From Pontibacter oryzae (GTDB lineage Bacteria; Bacteroidota; Bacteroidia; Cytophagales; Hymenobacteraceae): 64,000 nt of DNA. Where the stretch lies: contig NZ_QWGE01000004.1 in assembly GCF_003576375.1 (NCBI RefSeq), positions 434,001-498,000 on the forward strand, written 5' to 3'. Below, piece after piece: positions 1-7,675 of the stretch. The notes under the pieces were generated by a model that did not search any database, had not been told where the DNA came from, and saw only the letters and a program-made list of their open reading frames with translations. The translations under genes were made by a program, and so were the position numbers. Position 1 is the stretch's first letter. Each line of letters begins with the position of its first letter.

Positions 1-391
1 CGGACAGGGCCACAGAGATAGGGCAGTTTTTTTTAGCCTTTTCAGCCAGTTCCAGGAACTGCTGTTCTGTTATGCCAGGCACGCACGCATCAATCTTCAT
101 CTCTATCTTTTCAACAAAGGGGTTGCCATCTTTTTGGCCTAAGTATACTTTAGAGCCCGCATCAATATAATCAGGCACAAAGTTGTGCTGGCCCAAAAGC
201 ATGCTCAGAAACATGGAATAGCAGCCTACGAGTGCAGCGGCCATCAGTTCTTCGGGCGAGGTGCCATTTTTCCGGCCTTCAAAACGTGTGCTATAGCTGT
301 ATCCCGAATCCACAGTGCCGTTACCGGTTTTTACATTTCCTTGTCCGGTCGTCAGCCCCTTTTCCCAATGGGCTTGTGCGGTATGCTGCAT
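1..391 (-). CDS. OsmC family peroxiredoxin (3' end cut by window edge)
   Basis: Thiol-dependent organic hydroperoxide reductase of the OsmC/Ohr superfamily, acting in the cytoplasm. I read the minus strand from the ATG at 391-389; 130 codons are visible and the gene runs off base 1, probably lacking only about ten C-terminal residues of the usual ~140. The family hallmarks are present: Arg36 in TRFEGR, the GTSPEEL segment with Glu47/48, the first redox Cys57 in GCYSM and the second Cys123 in NCPIS. It is transcribed divergently from the GH3-family gene. A perfect -7 box (TATCTTTG on the minus strand, 470-477) lies about 80 nt upstream of the start. Family assignment is firm; OsmC versus a close sub-branch cannot be settled from a partial protein. 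Confidence 0.9.
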   Translation of the reverse strand, partial: MQHTAQAHWEKGLTTGQGNVKTGNGTVDSGYSYSTRFEGRKNGTSPEELMAAALVGCYSMFLSMLLGQHNFVPDYIDAGSKVYLGQKDGNPFVEKIEMKIDACVPGITEQQFLELAEKAKKNCPISVALS

Positions 392-469
392 TTTGTTGTT
401 TGGTTTTGTTTTCAACGTGTAAACTATGGTTTTAGCAAGATAGTTTAAAGCCTCATCAATTTTATGCAC

Positions 470-477
470 CAAAGATA
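470..477 (-). promoter_or_regulatory. Putative -7 box for osmC
   Basis: On the minus strand this reads TATCTTTG, an exact match to the Bacteroidota -7 consensus TAnnTTTG. I see no clear TTG at the expected 17-23 bp upstream, so only the -7 half is supported. It would give a leader of about 70 nt. Confidence 0.4.
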
Positions 478-546
478 CAGGATTTAGTTAAGTTATGGCA
501 TTGCCGTATTATCTGGTTATCTTTACCTGCCACTAAAATTAACTGT

Positions 547-2043
547 ATGGGTGTAAAAGCGTTGTTGAGCAAGCTGCTAGCTGCCTATGTGCACAAGAAG
601 CACCAAAGCTGGATTGAGCATCCGGTGGAGGCGCAGGAGGCTGTTTTCCAGAACATCGTAAAGCAAGCGCAGCACACTAAATTTGGCCGCGACCACGGCT
701 TTGCAAGTATAAAAACGCATGCTGATTTTGTGAAGGCAGTGCCTGTGCGCGACTATGAGGGCCTTGCCTCATACTTCAACCTGGTTAAGCAAGGCCAGAA
801 AGATGTAGTTTGGCCCGGCAAACCTTTGTACTTGGCAAAAACGTCTGGCACTACTTCCGGCACTAAGTATATCCCCATCACCAAAGACTCTATCCCCAAC
901 CACATCAACGGTGCCCGCGATGCTCTGTTGGCTTATGTACATGAAACAGGAAAATCCGCTTTTCTGGATGGGAAACTGATATTTTTATCAGGCAGCCCGG
1001 AACTGGAGGAGGTTGGTGGTACTAAAACCGGACGCCTATCGGGGATTGCAAACCACCACGTGCCCGGCTACCTGCGCACCAACCAGTTGCCTAGCTACCA
1101 GACAAACTGCATCGAGGATTGGGAAACCAAGCTGGACCAAATTATAGAGGAGACCCTGGACGAGGACATGACCCTGATCTCAGGCATTCCGCCCTGGGTG
1201 CAGATGTATTTCGATAAGCTGATACGGCAAACCGGAAAGCCCATAAAAGACATCTTCCCGAACTTCGGGTTGTTCGTGTATGGGGGCGTTAACTTTGAGC
1301 CTTACCGCAAAAAGCTGTTCGAGTCTATTGGCAGGCAGGTTGATTCTATCGAGCTGTTCCCGGCCTCGGAGGGCTTTTTCGCTTTCCAAGACAAGCAAAA
1401 CGACCCCGGCTTACTACTGCTGCTAAACTCCGGAATCTTCTACGAATTTATACCTACCGATGAGTTCTTCAGCGAGAACCCCACGCGCCTGACCATTGGC
1501 CAGGTGGAGCCGGGTGTAAATTATGCGCTGGTGGTTAGCAGCAATGCCGGCCTCTGGAGCTACTCCATCGGGGATACCGTAAAGTTTACCTCCGTTAAGC
1601 CTTACAAGCTTATCGTGAGCGGGCGCATAAAACACTATATTTCTGCCTTTGGTGAGCACGTGATTGGTGAGGAAGTGGAAAAGGCCATGAAGCATGCCAT
1701 GCAGCAGTTCCCGGAAGTAGAGCTGACGGAATTTACCGTGGCACCGTTTGTGAGCCAGAACGAGGGGGCCTCTTACCATGAATGGCTGGTAGAGTTTGCA
1801 CATCCTCCGATAAACACCGATGCCTTTGCTGCCGAGCTGGATAAGCAACTGCGCAAGTATAACTCATACTACGACGACCTGATTTCTGGCAATATCCTGC
1901 AGAAACTAAAGCTAAGCGCACTGCCGAAAGGAGCTTTCCAGGAATACATGAAATCGCAGGGCAAGCTAGGCGGCCAAAACAAAGTGCCAAGGCTTAGTAA
2001 CGACAGAAAATTGGCGGAAGGGCTTTTAGGAATTACGAATTAA
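547..2043 (+). CDS. GH3 auxin-responsive-promoter family adenylating enzyme
   Basis: 498-residue member of the GH3 family (ANL-type adenylate-forming superfamily). Plant homologues conjugate amino acids to acyl substrates; the bacterial substrate is unknown. The ATP/AMP-binding motif TSGTTSGTKYIP is at residues 99-110, and the second nucleotide-binding segment YSIGDTVKF at 339-347 is followed by the RIKHYISAFGEHVIGEEVE stretch typical of the family hinge. Length is normal for bacterial GH3 proteins (about 500 aa). The ATG at 547 follows an A/T-rich leader with no Shine-Dalgarno site, as expected in this phylum. It stands alone, divergent from the OsmC gene, and is followed by a hairpin at 2146-2168. 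The substrate cannot be inferred from the neighbours. Confidence 0.88.
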   Translation: MGVKALLSKLLAAYVHKKHQSWIEHPVEAQEAVFQNIVKQAQHTKFGRDHGFASIKTHADFVKAVPVRDYEGLASYFNLVKQGQKDVVWPGKPLYLAKTSGTTSGTKYIPITKDSIPNHINGARDALLAYVHETGKSAFLDGKLIFLSGSPELEEVGGTKTGRLSGIANHHVPGYLRTNQLPSYQTNCIEDWETKLDQIIEETLDEDMTLISGIPPWVQMYFDKLIRQTGKPIKDIFPNFGLFVYGGVNFEPYRKKLFESIGRQVDSIELFPASEGFFAFQDKQNDPGLLLLLNSGIFYEFIPTDEFFSENPTRLTIGQVEPGVNYALVVSSNAGLWSYSIGDTVKFTSVKPYKLIVSGRIKHYISAFGEHVIGEEVEKAMKHAMQQFPEVELTEFTVAPFVSQNEGASYHEWLVEFAHPPINTDAFAAELDKQLRKYNSYYDDLISGNILQKLKLSALPKGAFQEYMKSQGKLGGQNKVPRLSNDRKLAEGLLGITN

Positions 2044-2145
2044 GGGATTTTCGATTATTGACTTATAACGTATTTAGCAAGCTTTTCGCCTTGCCGGTGG
2101 GGTCTTATTTTCTCCTTGATGAGATGAACCACCCCGCCTTCGGCA

Positions 2146-2168
2146 CCCCTCCTTGAAAAAAGGAGGGG
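2146..2168 (+). terminator. CCCCTCCTT/AAGGAGGGG hairpin after the GH3 gene
   Basis: A perfect 9-bp inverted repeat (arms 2146-2154 and 2160-2168, 5-nt A-rich loop). It is preceded by a CACCCCGCC tract and lacks a downstream T-run, so it may be a dispersed repeat hairpin rather than a classical intrinsic terminator. Confidence 0.45.
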
Positions 2169-2309
2169 AATGCAAAAGAATCAAGACGATTTTAAACTCG
2201 CTGAACGCTCAAACAATAAATCGTCTTACGTGCGCTTGGCAGAAGTGCTCGCAATTTCGCTAAGATCACAAAGGGTAAGTATGAACTCAAAAGGTCAGCT
2301 TGCCAATTG

Positions 2310-2450
2310 CTGAAAATACTTTTCCAGTTTTTCTGTGAGGCGCCTATGCGAGTTTTTCGGTCCCGCGTGAGCGGGATTGCGCAGCGGTAGCGAGCAAAGA
2401 AAAGCTCCCAGCGCCGAACAGGAAAACGAGTCCCCGCGGACTCGGAGCGC
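2310..2450 (+). repeat. Structured intergenic repeat, copy A
   Basis: About 140 bp that aligns along its whole length with 18965-19098 (copy B), sharing blocks such as CTGAAAAT, TTTTTCYGTGAGGYGCCT, GCAG..AGCGAG, GCGCCG.AC.GGAAA and CGAGnCCCC. It contains two clean hairpins: TCCCGC-GTGA-GCGGGA (2361-2376) and CGAGTCC-CCGC-GGACTCG (2427-2444). Both are kept in copy B with different bases, which argues for a selected structure. I see no ORF or transposase, so it looks like a non-coding dispersed element. Confidence 0.7.
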
Positions 2451-2576
2451 ACATACAGTTGCGATGCAAAGGGTTTGTAGTAAAGCTAAGGATGAACAGC
2501 AACCACGCTAGCGTAGAAGGCTAAAATTAGAAACATTTATGTACAGGCACTTGTGCTTTTGTCATCAAATAACAAA

Positions 2577-3728
2577 ATGAAAAGAATCGCCATACTTGGC
2601 TCTACCGGCTCCATCGGCACACAGGCCCTGGAGGTAATAAAAGCGAATCCCGAGGCCTTTGAGCTGGAGGTGATCACGGCGCACAGCAATGCTGACTTGC
2701 TGATACAACAGGCACTGGAGTTTAAGCCCAATGCCGTGGTTATTACCCGCGAGGACCTGTACGAGCAGGTGCAGGCGGCATTGCAGCAGCAGGACATTAA
2801 AGTATACGCCGGCCAAAAAGCTCTGTGCTCAGTAGTAGAAATGGGCACCATAGATATGGTGCTGACTGCCATGGTGGGCTATGCTGGCTTGTTGCCAACC
2901 ATACATGCTATTAAAGCAGGCAAACAAATTGCGCTGGCCAACAAAGAAACACTGGTTGTGGCCGGGCAGCTTATCACCGATTTGGCCAAGGAATATGGCG
3001 TAAACATTTACCCCGTGGATTCGGAACATAGCGCTATTTTTCAGTGCCTGGCAGGCGAGTTTCATAACCCGATCGAGAAAATCATACTTACAGCCTCAGG
3101 CGGACCGTTTAGAGGGCGAAGTATGGCCGAGCTGGCGGAGGTTACCAAGGCGCAGGCCCTCAAACACCCCAACTGGGACATGGGCGCCAAGATCACCATC
3201 GACTCGGCCTCTCTGATGAACAAAGGCCTGGAAGTGATTGAGGCCAAGTGGCTGTTCGGCCTCCGCAACGAGCAGATCGAAGTGGTGGTTCATCCGCAGT
3301 CCATCATTCACTCGCTGGTGCAGTTTGAGGATGGCTCCATTAAAGCGCAGCTTGGCCTGCCCGACATGAAGCTGCCGATACAGTACGCGCTGGGCTACCC
3401 GGAGCGCCTGAAGTCTGATTTTCCGCGTTTCAGCTTCCTGGATTACCCGCAGCTTACCTTTGAGCAGCCCGACCTGAAAACCTTCCGTAACCTGCAGCTG
3501 GCCTTCGATGCCATGGAGCGCGGCGGCAACATGCCCTGCATCCTGAACGCTGCCAACGAGGTGGCTGTCAGTGCGTTTCTGCGCGATGAGGTTGGCTTCT
3601 TGCAGATGTCTGATATCATCGAAAGCTGTCTGGCAAAAGTTACGTATATTGCGAATCCTTCTTACGAGGACTATGTTAGTACAGACGGGGAGGCGCGCGC
3701 ACGTGCTGCCGAACTGCTAAACAAATAA
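2577..3728 (+). CDS. dxr: 1-deoxy-D-xylulose-5-phosphate reductoisomerase
   Basis: Converts DXP to 2-C-methyl-D-erythritol 4-phosphate with NADPH, the committed step of the MEP isoprenoid pathway, in the cytosol. The protein is 383 aa from the ATG at 2577, the usual family length. An upstream in-frame GTG at 2553 would add eight residues before the MKRIAILGSTGSIG start, so I prefer 2577. Visible hallmarks are the NADPH-binding GSTGSIG at residues 8-14, the ANKETLV segment, DSEHSAIFQ with metal- and substrate-binding acids, and the SASLMNKGLE active-site block. It sits 60 bp upstream of rseP, a gene order common in Bacteroidota, and is probably cotranscribed with it. Confidence 0.97.
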   Translation: MKRIAILGSTGSIGTQALEVIKANPEAFELEVITAHSNADLLIQQALEFKPNAVVITREDLYEQVQAALQQQDIKVYAGQKALCSVVEMGTIDMVLTAMVGYAGLLPTIHAIKAGKQIALANKETLVVAGQLITDLAKEYGVNIYPVDSEHSAIFQCLAGEFHNPIEKIILTASGGPFRGRSMAELAEVTKAQALKHPNWDMGAKITIDSASLMNKGLEVIEAKWLFGLRNEQIEVVVHPQSIIHSLVQFEDGSIKAQLGLPDMKLPIQYALGYPERLKSDFPRFSFLDYPQLTFEQPDLKTFRNLQLAFDAMERGGNMPCILNAANEVAVSAFLRDEVGFLQMSDIIESCLAKVTYIANPSYEDYVSTDGEARARAAELLNK

Positions 3729-3788
3729 AACCAAAGCCGGTTGCATAAAGCGGCGGCAACCTTTACACCGAAATTTTTTCTTTTTTAG

Positions 3789-5102
3789 ATGGATATATTG
3801 ATCATGGTAGGCCAGCTCATCCTGGGCCTTACAATCTTGGTAGGATTACACGAACTGGGCCACATGCTGGCAGCCAAGTGGTTTGGGATGAGGGTAGAGA
3901 AATATGCTATTGGCTTCCCGCCAAAGGTTTTTGGTAAGAAAATCGGCGAAACAGAATACATGCTGGGGCTAATTCCGCTAGGTGGTTTTGTGAAGATCTC
4001 TGGCATGGTGGATGAGTCGATGGACACAGAGGCGCTGAAAGAGGAGCCAAAGCCATGGGAGTTCCGCGCCAAGCCAGCCTGGCAGCGCCTGATCGTGATG
4101 ATGGGCGGTATTATCGTGAACGTGATCACGGGTATTGTAATCTTCATTGCGCTAACCTACAACTATGGCGAAAGCTACCTGCCAGCCTCTGAGGCAAAGT
4201 ATGGTATCATTGCTAATGAGATCGGGCAGGACATCGGTTTCCAGACCGGTGATAAGATTGTGGCTGTAAACGGCCAGAAGCTGGAGAAGTTTGATGAGGT
4301 TTACTCGATGGATGCCTTGCTGGGCCGCGACTCATACTATACTGTGGAGCGCAACGGCCAGCTGATTGACCTACAAGTGCCCGTGGACCTGATGGACCGC
4401 CTGGCAGACCGCGAAGACCGCATGTTTTTTGTGCAGCCGCGCCAGCCGTTTAAAGTAGGCCAGGTTGCCAAAGGCACCGGTGCCGACAAGGCCGGCTTGC
4501 AGGAAGGCGACTTTATAACAATGATCAATGGCAAGAGCGTAAAGTTCTTCCATGAGCTGCAGGAGGCGCTGCAGGCAAACAAGGCCAAGAAAGTAAGTAT
4601 GACCATTGAGCGTGCCGGCAAGCCAATAAAGCTACAGGCGCAGGTAAGCGAAGAAGGCACTCTTGGGTTTATGCCAGTTGTATTGCTTGAGTCGGCTACC
4701 CGTGAGTTTAGTCTGGGCGAATCTATTCCGATGGGCACAGAGCAGGCCTTCGGCGTGATAACGGCCAATGTGAAAGGCTTCGGCAAGATCTTCCGTGGCG
4801 AGGTTTCAGCTTCAAAATCGTTGAGCGGCCCGATCGGCATTGCCCAGATCTTTGGCGATACGTTTAACTGGTACAAATTCTGGAACATCACCGCCATGCT
4901 TTCCATGGTGCTGGCCTTTATGAACTTCCTGCCGATTCCGGCCCTGGATGGTGGCCACGTGGTTTTCCTGACGTATGAGATGATCAGCGGGCGCAAGCCG
5001 TCTGATAACTTTTTGGAGAATGCCCAGAAAGTGGGTATGGTTTTATTGTTAGGCTTGATGGCTTTCGCTATCTTTAACGATGTGTTCAAGATCTTCTTCT
5101 AA
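3789..5102 (+). CDS. rseP: RIP (site-2) zinc metalloprotease RseP
   Basis: Inner-membrane site-2 protease that cuts transmembrane segments of anti-sigma factors and signal-peptide remnants. The 437-residue protein has the zinc motif HELGH at residues 21-25 inside the first membrane segment, the third zinc ligand in LDGGH (386-390) near the C-terminal membrane segments, and two PDZ-like domains in between (roughly 120-280, including GDKIVAVNGQ and GDFITMINGK). It begins 60 bp after dxr and ends 14 bp before the LysM gene, so the three probably form one operon. No sigma/anti-sigma pair is nearby to indicate a specific substrate. Confidence 0.96.
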   Translation: MDILIMVGQLILGLTILVGLHELGHMLAAKWFGMRVEKYAIGFPPKVFGKKIGETEYMLGLIPLGGFVKISGMVDESMDTEALKEEPKPWEFRAKPAWQRLIVMMGGIIVNVITGIVIFIALTYNYGESYLPASEAKYGIIANEIGQDIGFQTGDKIVAVNGQKLEKFDEVYSMDALLGRDSYYTVERNGQLIDLQVPVDLMDRLADREDRMFFVQPRQPFKVGQVAKGTGADKAGLQEGDFITMINGKSVKFFHELQEALQANKAKKVSMTIERAGKPIKLQAQVSEEGTLGFMPVVLLESATREFSLGESIPMGTEQAFGVITANVKGFGKIFRGEVSASKSLSGPIGIAQIFGDTFNWYKFWNITAMLSMVLAFMNFLPIPALDGGHVVFLTYEMISGRKPSDNFLENAQKVGMVLLLGLMAFAIFNDVFKIFF

Positions 5103-5116
5103 CCAAAGATTTCTAA

Positions 5117-6205
5117 ATGAAACCCATCTTACGCTTAGCTTATCCTTTTTTAACCCTAGTTCTATTTTTTGCACTAAACCAGGTAAAAGCAGCTCCGGCT
5201 ACCGCGCCTGTAAGTATAAACCTGTACGCTATTGCCGCTCCTGGCGATAGCGTATACGTGGTGCAGCAAGGCGATACCTTTTACAGCCTTGCCCGCCGCT
5301 TCAACATCCCCCTGGATTCGCTGCAACACTGGAACGGCGACCAATTGCAGGCTGGCCAAGCCCTAAACCTTAGCAACCCGAGCCTAAGCACTAAAAGTAT
5401 ACAGGCCGCCGCCACGGCTCCTGCCACGTATGGCAATACCGCTCCGGCAACCCGCGAAAGCTCTTCTGCGGCTCCGGCCCCGGCGCCAAATTCAGCAGCT
5501 TACAAAACCAAAAGCCGTGTGCTGGTCATCCCCTTCGATCCGCATTTATACTTCTCCGATTCCGATTACGAAATTGCCCGTCAGTCTAAAATTCCGCGCC
5601 AAAACGTGCGCCATGTATTTAGAGGCAGACTAAACGCCATGCTGGCACCCCAGGGCTACGAAACCATACATTTGCTAGGCGGCGTGTACCGCGACAGCGT
5701 AAGTGAACTAAGCCGCATTTATGGCTCTCTGAACTATAACTACCAGGATAACAAGCAATCCAAGTATAACCATCAGCCTGCGGTGCGAGAGGATCAGTCT
5801 GGCGTACTCAACTGGGTGAAAAACCAAAAAACAAAACTGAGTCGCATCGGTGAGCCGGACTCGCTGCCTGTGGCCAAAGACCCGAGCAAGCATTTTGGCG
5901 TTACCGTTACCGATCCAGAGTTTTTCAGCTACTTCAACAACCAGTACGGCATCGATTACTATGTTTTCATCAACCAGTTTGAGGTGAAAACGAACTACGA
6001 GAACTGCCTGGACCGTGCCGCCATGAACTACGAGCGCGACTTTACCGTGCATTACAGCATTTATAGCAGCAACGGGGAACTGGTGTCGGGTAATAAAGTG
6101 CTGGTGCCTTTTCACTCCAACGTTAACGATGTACAGCGCATCGTAAGCGAGAGCATGCCCAATATGGCGCAGCGCGTGCTGGCCGACCTGCCCAAAGAAA
6201 GGTAA
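5117..6205 (+). CDS. Secreted LysM-domain protein
   Basis: 362 aa. An N-terminal signal peptide (hydrophobic to about residue 25, ending near KAAPA) is followed by one LysM domain at residues 46-86 (VYVVQQGDTFYSLARRF...LQAGQALNL), which binds peptidoglycan glycan chains. A low-complexity Ala/Pro/Ser linker (about 95-130) leads to a C-terminal domain of about 230 aa that I do not recognise. The protein is therefore likely periplasmic and cell-wall anchored. It lies 14 bp downstream of rseP and is probably cotranscribed. The C-terminal domain contains no obvious peptidase or amidase motif. Confidence 0.85.
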   Translation: MKPILRLAYPFLTLVLFFALNQVKAAPATAPVSINLYAIAAPGDSVYVVQQGDTFYSLARRFNIPLDSLQHWNGDQLQAGQALNLSNPSLSTKSIQAAATAPATYGNTAPATRESSSAAPAPAPNSAAYKTKSRVLVIPFDPHLYFSDSDYEIARQSKIPRQNVRHVFRGRLNAMLAPQGYETIHLLGGVYRDSVSELSRIYGSLNYNYQDNKQSKYNHQPAVREDQSGVLNWVKNQKTKLSRIGEPDSLPVAKDPSKHFGVTVTDPEFFSYFNNQYGIDYYVFINQFEVKTNYENCLDRAAMNYERDFTVHYSIYSSNGELVSGNKVLVPFHSNVNDVQRIVSESMPNMAQRVLADLPKER

Positions 6206-6226
6206 GTATACTTCCAGAACTGGTAT

Positions 6227-6234
6227 TAACTTTG
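6227..6234 (+). promoter_or_regulatory. Putative -7 box for the DUF6702 gene
   Basis: TAACTTTG matches TAnnTTTG exactly, 41 bp before the ATG at 6275. No TTG is seen at the proper upstream distance. It would allow transcription independent of the dxr-rseP operon. Confidence 0.4.
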
Positions 6235-6274
6235 CAGACCTTAAGCAGTTTGTAACCTTGCATTATCCTGCACC

Positions 6275-6781
6275 ATGAAGTATAAATTCCTGACTATCCT
6301 GTTTGCGCTGAGCCTAATCATAGTTGTTCGGCCTGTATTTGCCCACGAGTACCACGCGAGCATTGCCGATGTGCGCTTTAACCCGCGCACGCAGAGCCTG
6401 GAGGTTGCCATTAAGGTGTTTATGGATGACCTGGAGGATGCCTTGACTAAACGCAACAAATCAAAAGTAACGTATAGCAACAACTCAGAGCAGGTAAAGA
6501 AATATCTTGCCGAGTATCTGCAAGCCAACCTTAGCTTTGAGGTAGAGAAAGGAAAGCTTCTGGCGCAGCATTTTGTAGGCTCCGAAGAGGACGCCGATGT
6601 GGTTTGGATGTATGTGGAGGTACCGGTAAAGCAGGCTACCTTGCCGCAACTTTATGTAAAGAACGCAATAATAACTGAGCTGTATGCAGACCAGATGAAC
6701 ATTGTGAACATCAACTATAAAGGCAAAACGGAAAGTGTGCTGCTGCAACGCGGCGAAACAACCAAAAAGGTTGACCTATAA
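6275..6781 (+). CDS. DUF6702 family exported protein
   Basis: 168 aa with a clear signal peptide (hydrophobic core to about residue 21, ending PVFA), then HEYHASIADVRFNP and VAIKVFMDDLEDAL, which I recognise as DUF6702. This family is common in Bacteroidota and its function is unknown. The mature protein is predicted to be periplasmic and mostly beta-strand. It ends in front of a hairpin and faces the convergent DUF4184 gene. The assignment rests on recalled family sequence, with no cysteine, metal-binding or catalytic motif to suggest a role. Confidence 0.75.
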   Translation: MKYKFLTILFALSLIIVVRPVFAHEYHASIADVRFNPRTQSLEVAIKVFMDDLEDALTKRNKSKVTYSNNSEQVKKYLAEYLQANLSFEVEKGKLLAQHFVGSEEDADVVWMYVEVPVKQATLPQLYVKNAIITELYADQMNIVNINYKGKTESVLLQRGETTKKVDL

Positions 6782-6802
6782 GAGTTGTTTAAAAGTATAA
6801 GG

Positions 6803-6839
6803 AAAGGCTGAGCTGCTACATGTGGTTCGGCCTTTTCTT
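6803..6839. terminator. Bidirectional hairpin between convergent genes
   Basis: AAAGGC-TGA and TTC-GGCCTTT form an imperfect stem followed by TCTTT on the plus strand and preceded by A-rich sequence, between the stop at 6781 and the convergent stop at 6842. Confidence 0.45.
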
Positions 6840-6841
6840 TA

Positions 6842-7603
6842 TTAGAGCTTGTTATAAACGAGGTGGCGCATTTTGTCAGCGGCGATGGTAAGCAGGAGCG
6901 CGAGCATCCAGCCACTGATAAGCGTTACGCCAATACTTGAGCCCATTTGGCTGAGGTGTTGCCTGAGCAGAAGATTTAGCATCAGGAAAAAGCAGCCACC
7001 GACAAATATCCAAAGCCAGAACCCAATCCAATGGCTTCGTTTCACGGCTAGTTGCGAGACTGCAGGCAGATAGTGCACGTGCCAAAGTATAAGCGCAAAA
7101 CCAACCAGCGTGCTCAGGTGCTGCACCATGCGGCAAACCTCCATGTAGAAATTAACCACTGGTATGCGAACGTATGTGGCAAGTATAGGCAGGCTTTTTA
7201 CAAAGTATCCAGAGTCGTGGGTAAAGCTATCCCAGAAAATATGGGAAGCCGCCCCGATAAGCGCGGATATGGAAACCGCCAGCCAGTTTTGCCTCAGGTA
7301 AGCCCTCCAGTTCGGAATTACAGGCACAGCCAGGGCGCGCCGCTTAAAATACCATGGCAGGTTCCTAACAACTTGCTCGCGCACCACACCATGGAAAAGT
7401 ATACTTAGCAGTAGCACCAGAGGCAGGTCAAAAACGAACAGGCCAGGTAATGAATGGCTTAACAGGCTTTTAGTCCGAAGCCGGAAAAAATACTCAAAAT
7501 CCGGGGCCATGCTGCCAAGCACCAAACCGGTTACAGATAACCAGCGGCCATGGCGGCGCAGCAAAGGAAGTATAATGGCTGGATGTGCAGCAGTAAAAGG
7601 CAT
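6842..7603 (-). CDS. DUF4184 family membrane protein
   Basis: 253-residue integral membrane protein starting MPFTAAHPAIILPLL, with the GSMAPDFEYFF segment characteristic of DUF4184. Several hydrophobic segments follow, at about residues 55-75, 115-135, 160-180, 193-212 and 225-245. Conserved His/Asp residues in the N-terminal part (HP, PDFEYF, and HIFWDSFTHDSG near 130) resemble membrane-bound metal-dependent hydrolases of the YdjM type, but the function is not established. It is 72 bp downstream of the OmpA-family gene on the same strand, so cotranscription is possible. Confidence 0.75.
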   Translation of the reverse strand: MPFTAAHPAIILPLLRRHGRWLSVTGLVLGSMAPDFEYFFRLRTKSLLSHSLPGLFVFDLPLVLLLSILFHGVVREQVVRNLPWYFKRRALAVPVIPNWRAYLRQNWLAVSISALIGAASHIFWDSFTHDSGYFVKSLPILATYVRIPVVNFYMEVCRMVQHLSTLVGFALILWHVHYLPAVSQLAVKRSHWIGFWLWIFVGGCFFLMLNLLLRQHLSQMGSSIGVTLISGWMLALLLTIAADKMRHLVYNKL

Positions 7604-7675
7604 AGTATGTTCAGATTCCAGAGAGTATAACGGAAACAGCGGGGCGCAGGTATAGACTTTGACCGAAGGGAAAGT

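Larger units (their letters stand above)
2044..2576. other. 533-bp gene-free stretch with a hairpin and a structured repeat
   Basis: No convincing gene lies here; the longest minus-strand reading frame (2192-2452) is an artefact of the GC-rich repeat. The stretch holds a GGAGGGG hairpin just after the GH3 gene, about 130 bp of unremarkable sequence, then repeat copy A (2310-2450), and finally the leader of dxr. Confidence 0.7.

Noticed and set aside
2192..2452. 86-codon minus-strand ORF
   Set aside because: It coincides with the structured repeat copy A; Arg/Ser-rich low-information translation and no family likeness.
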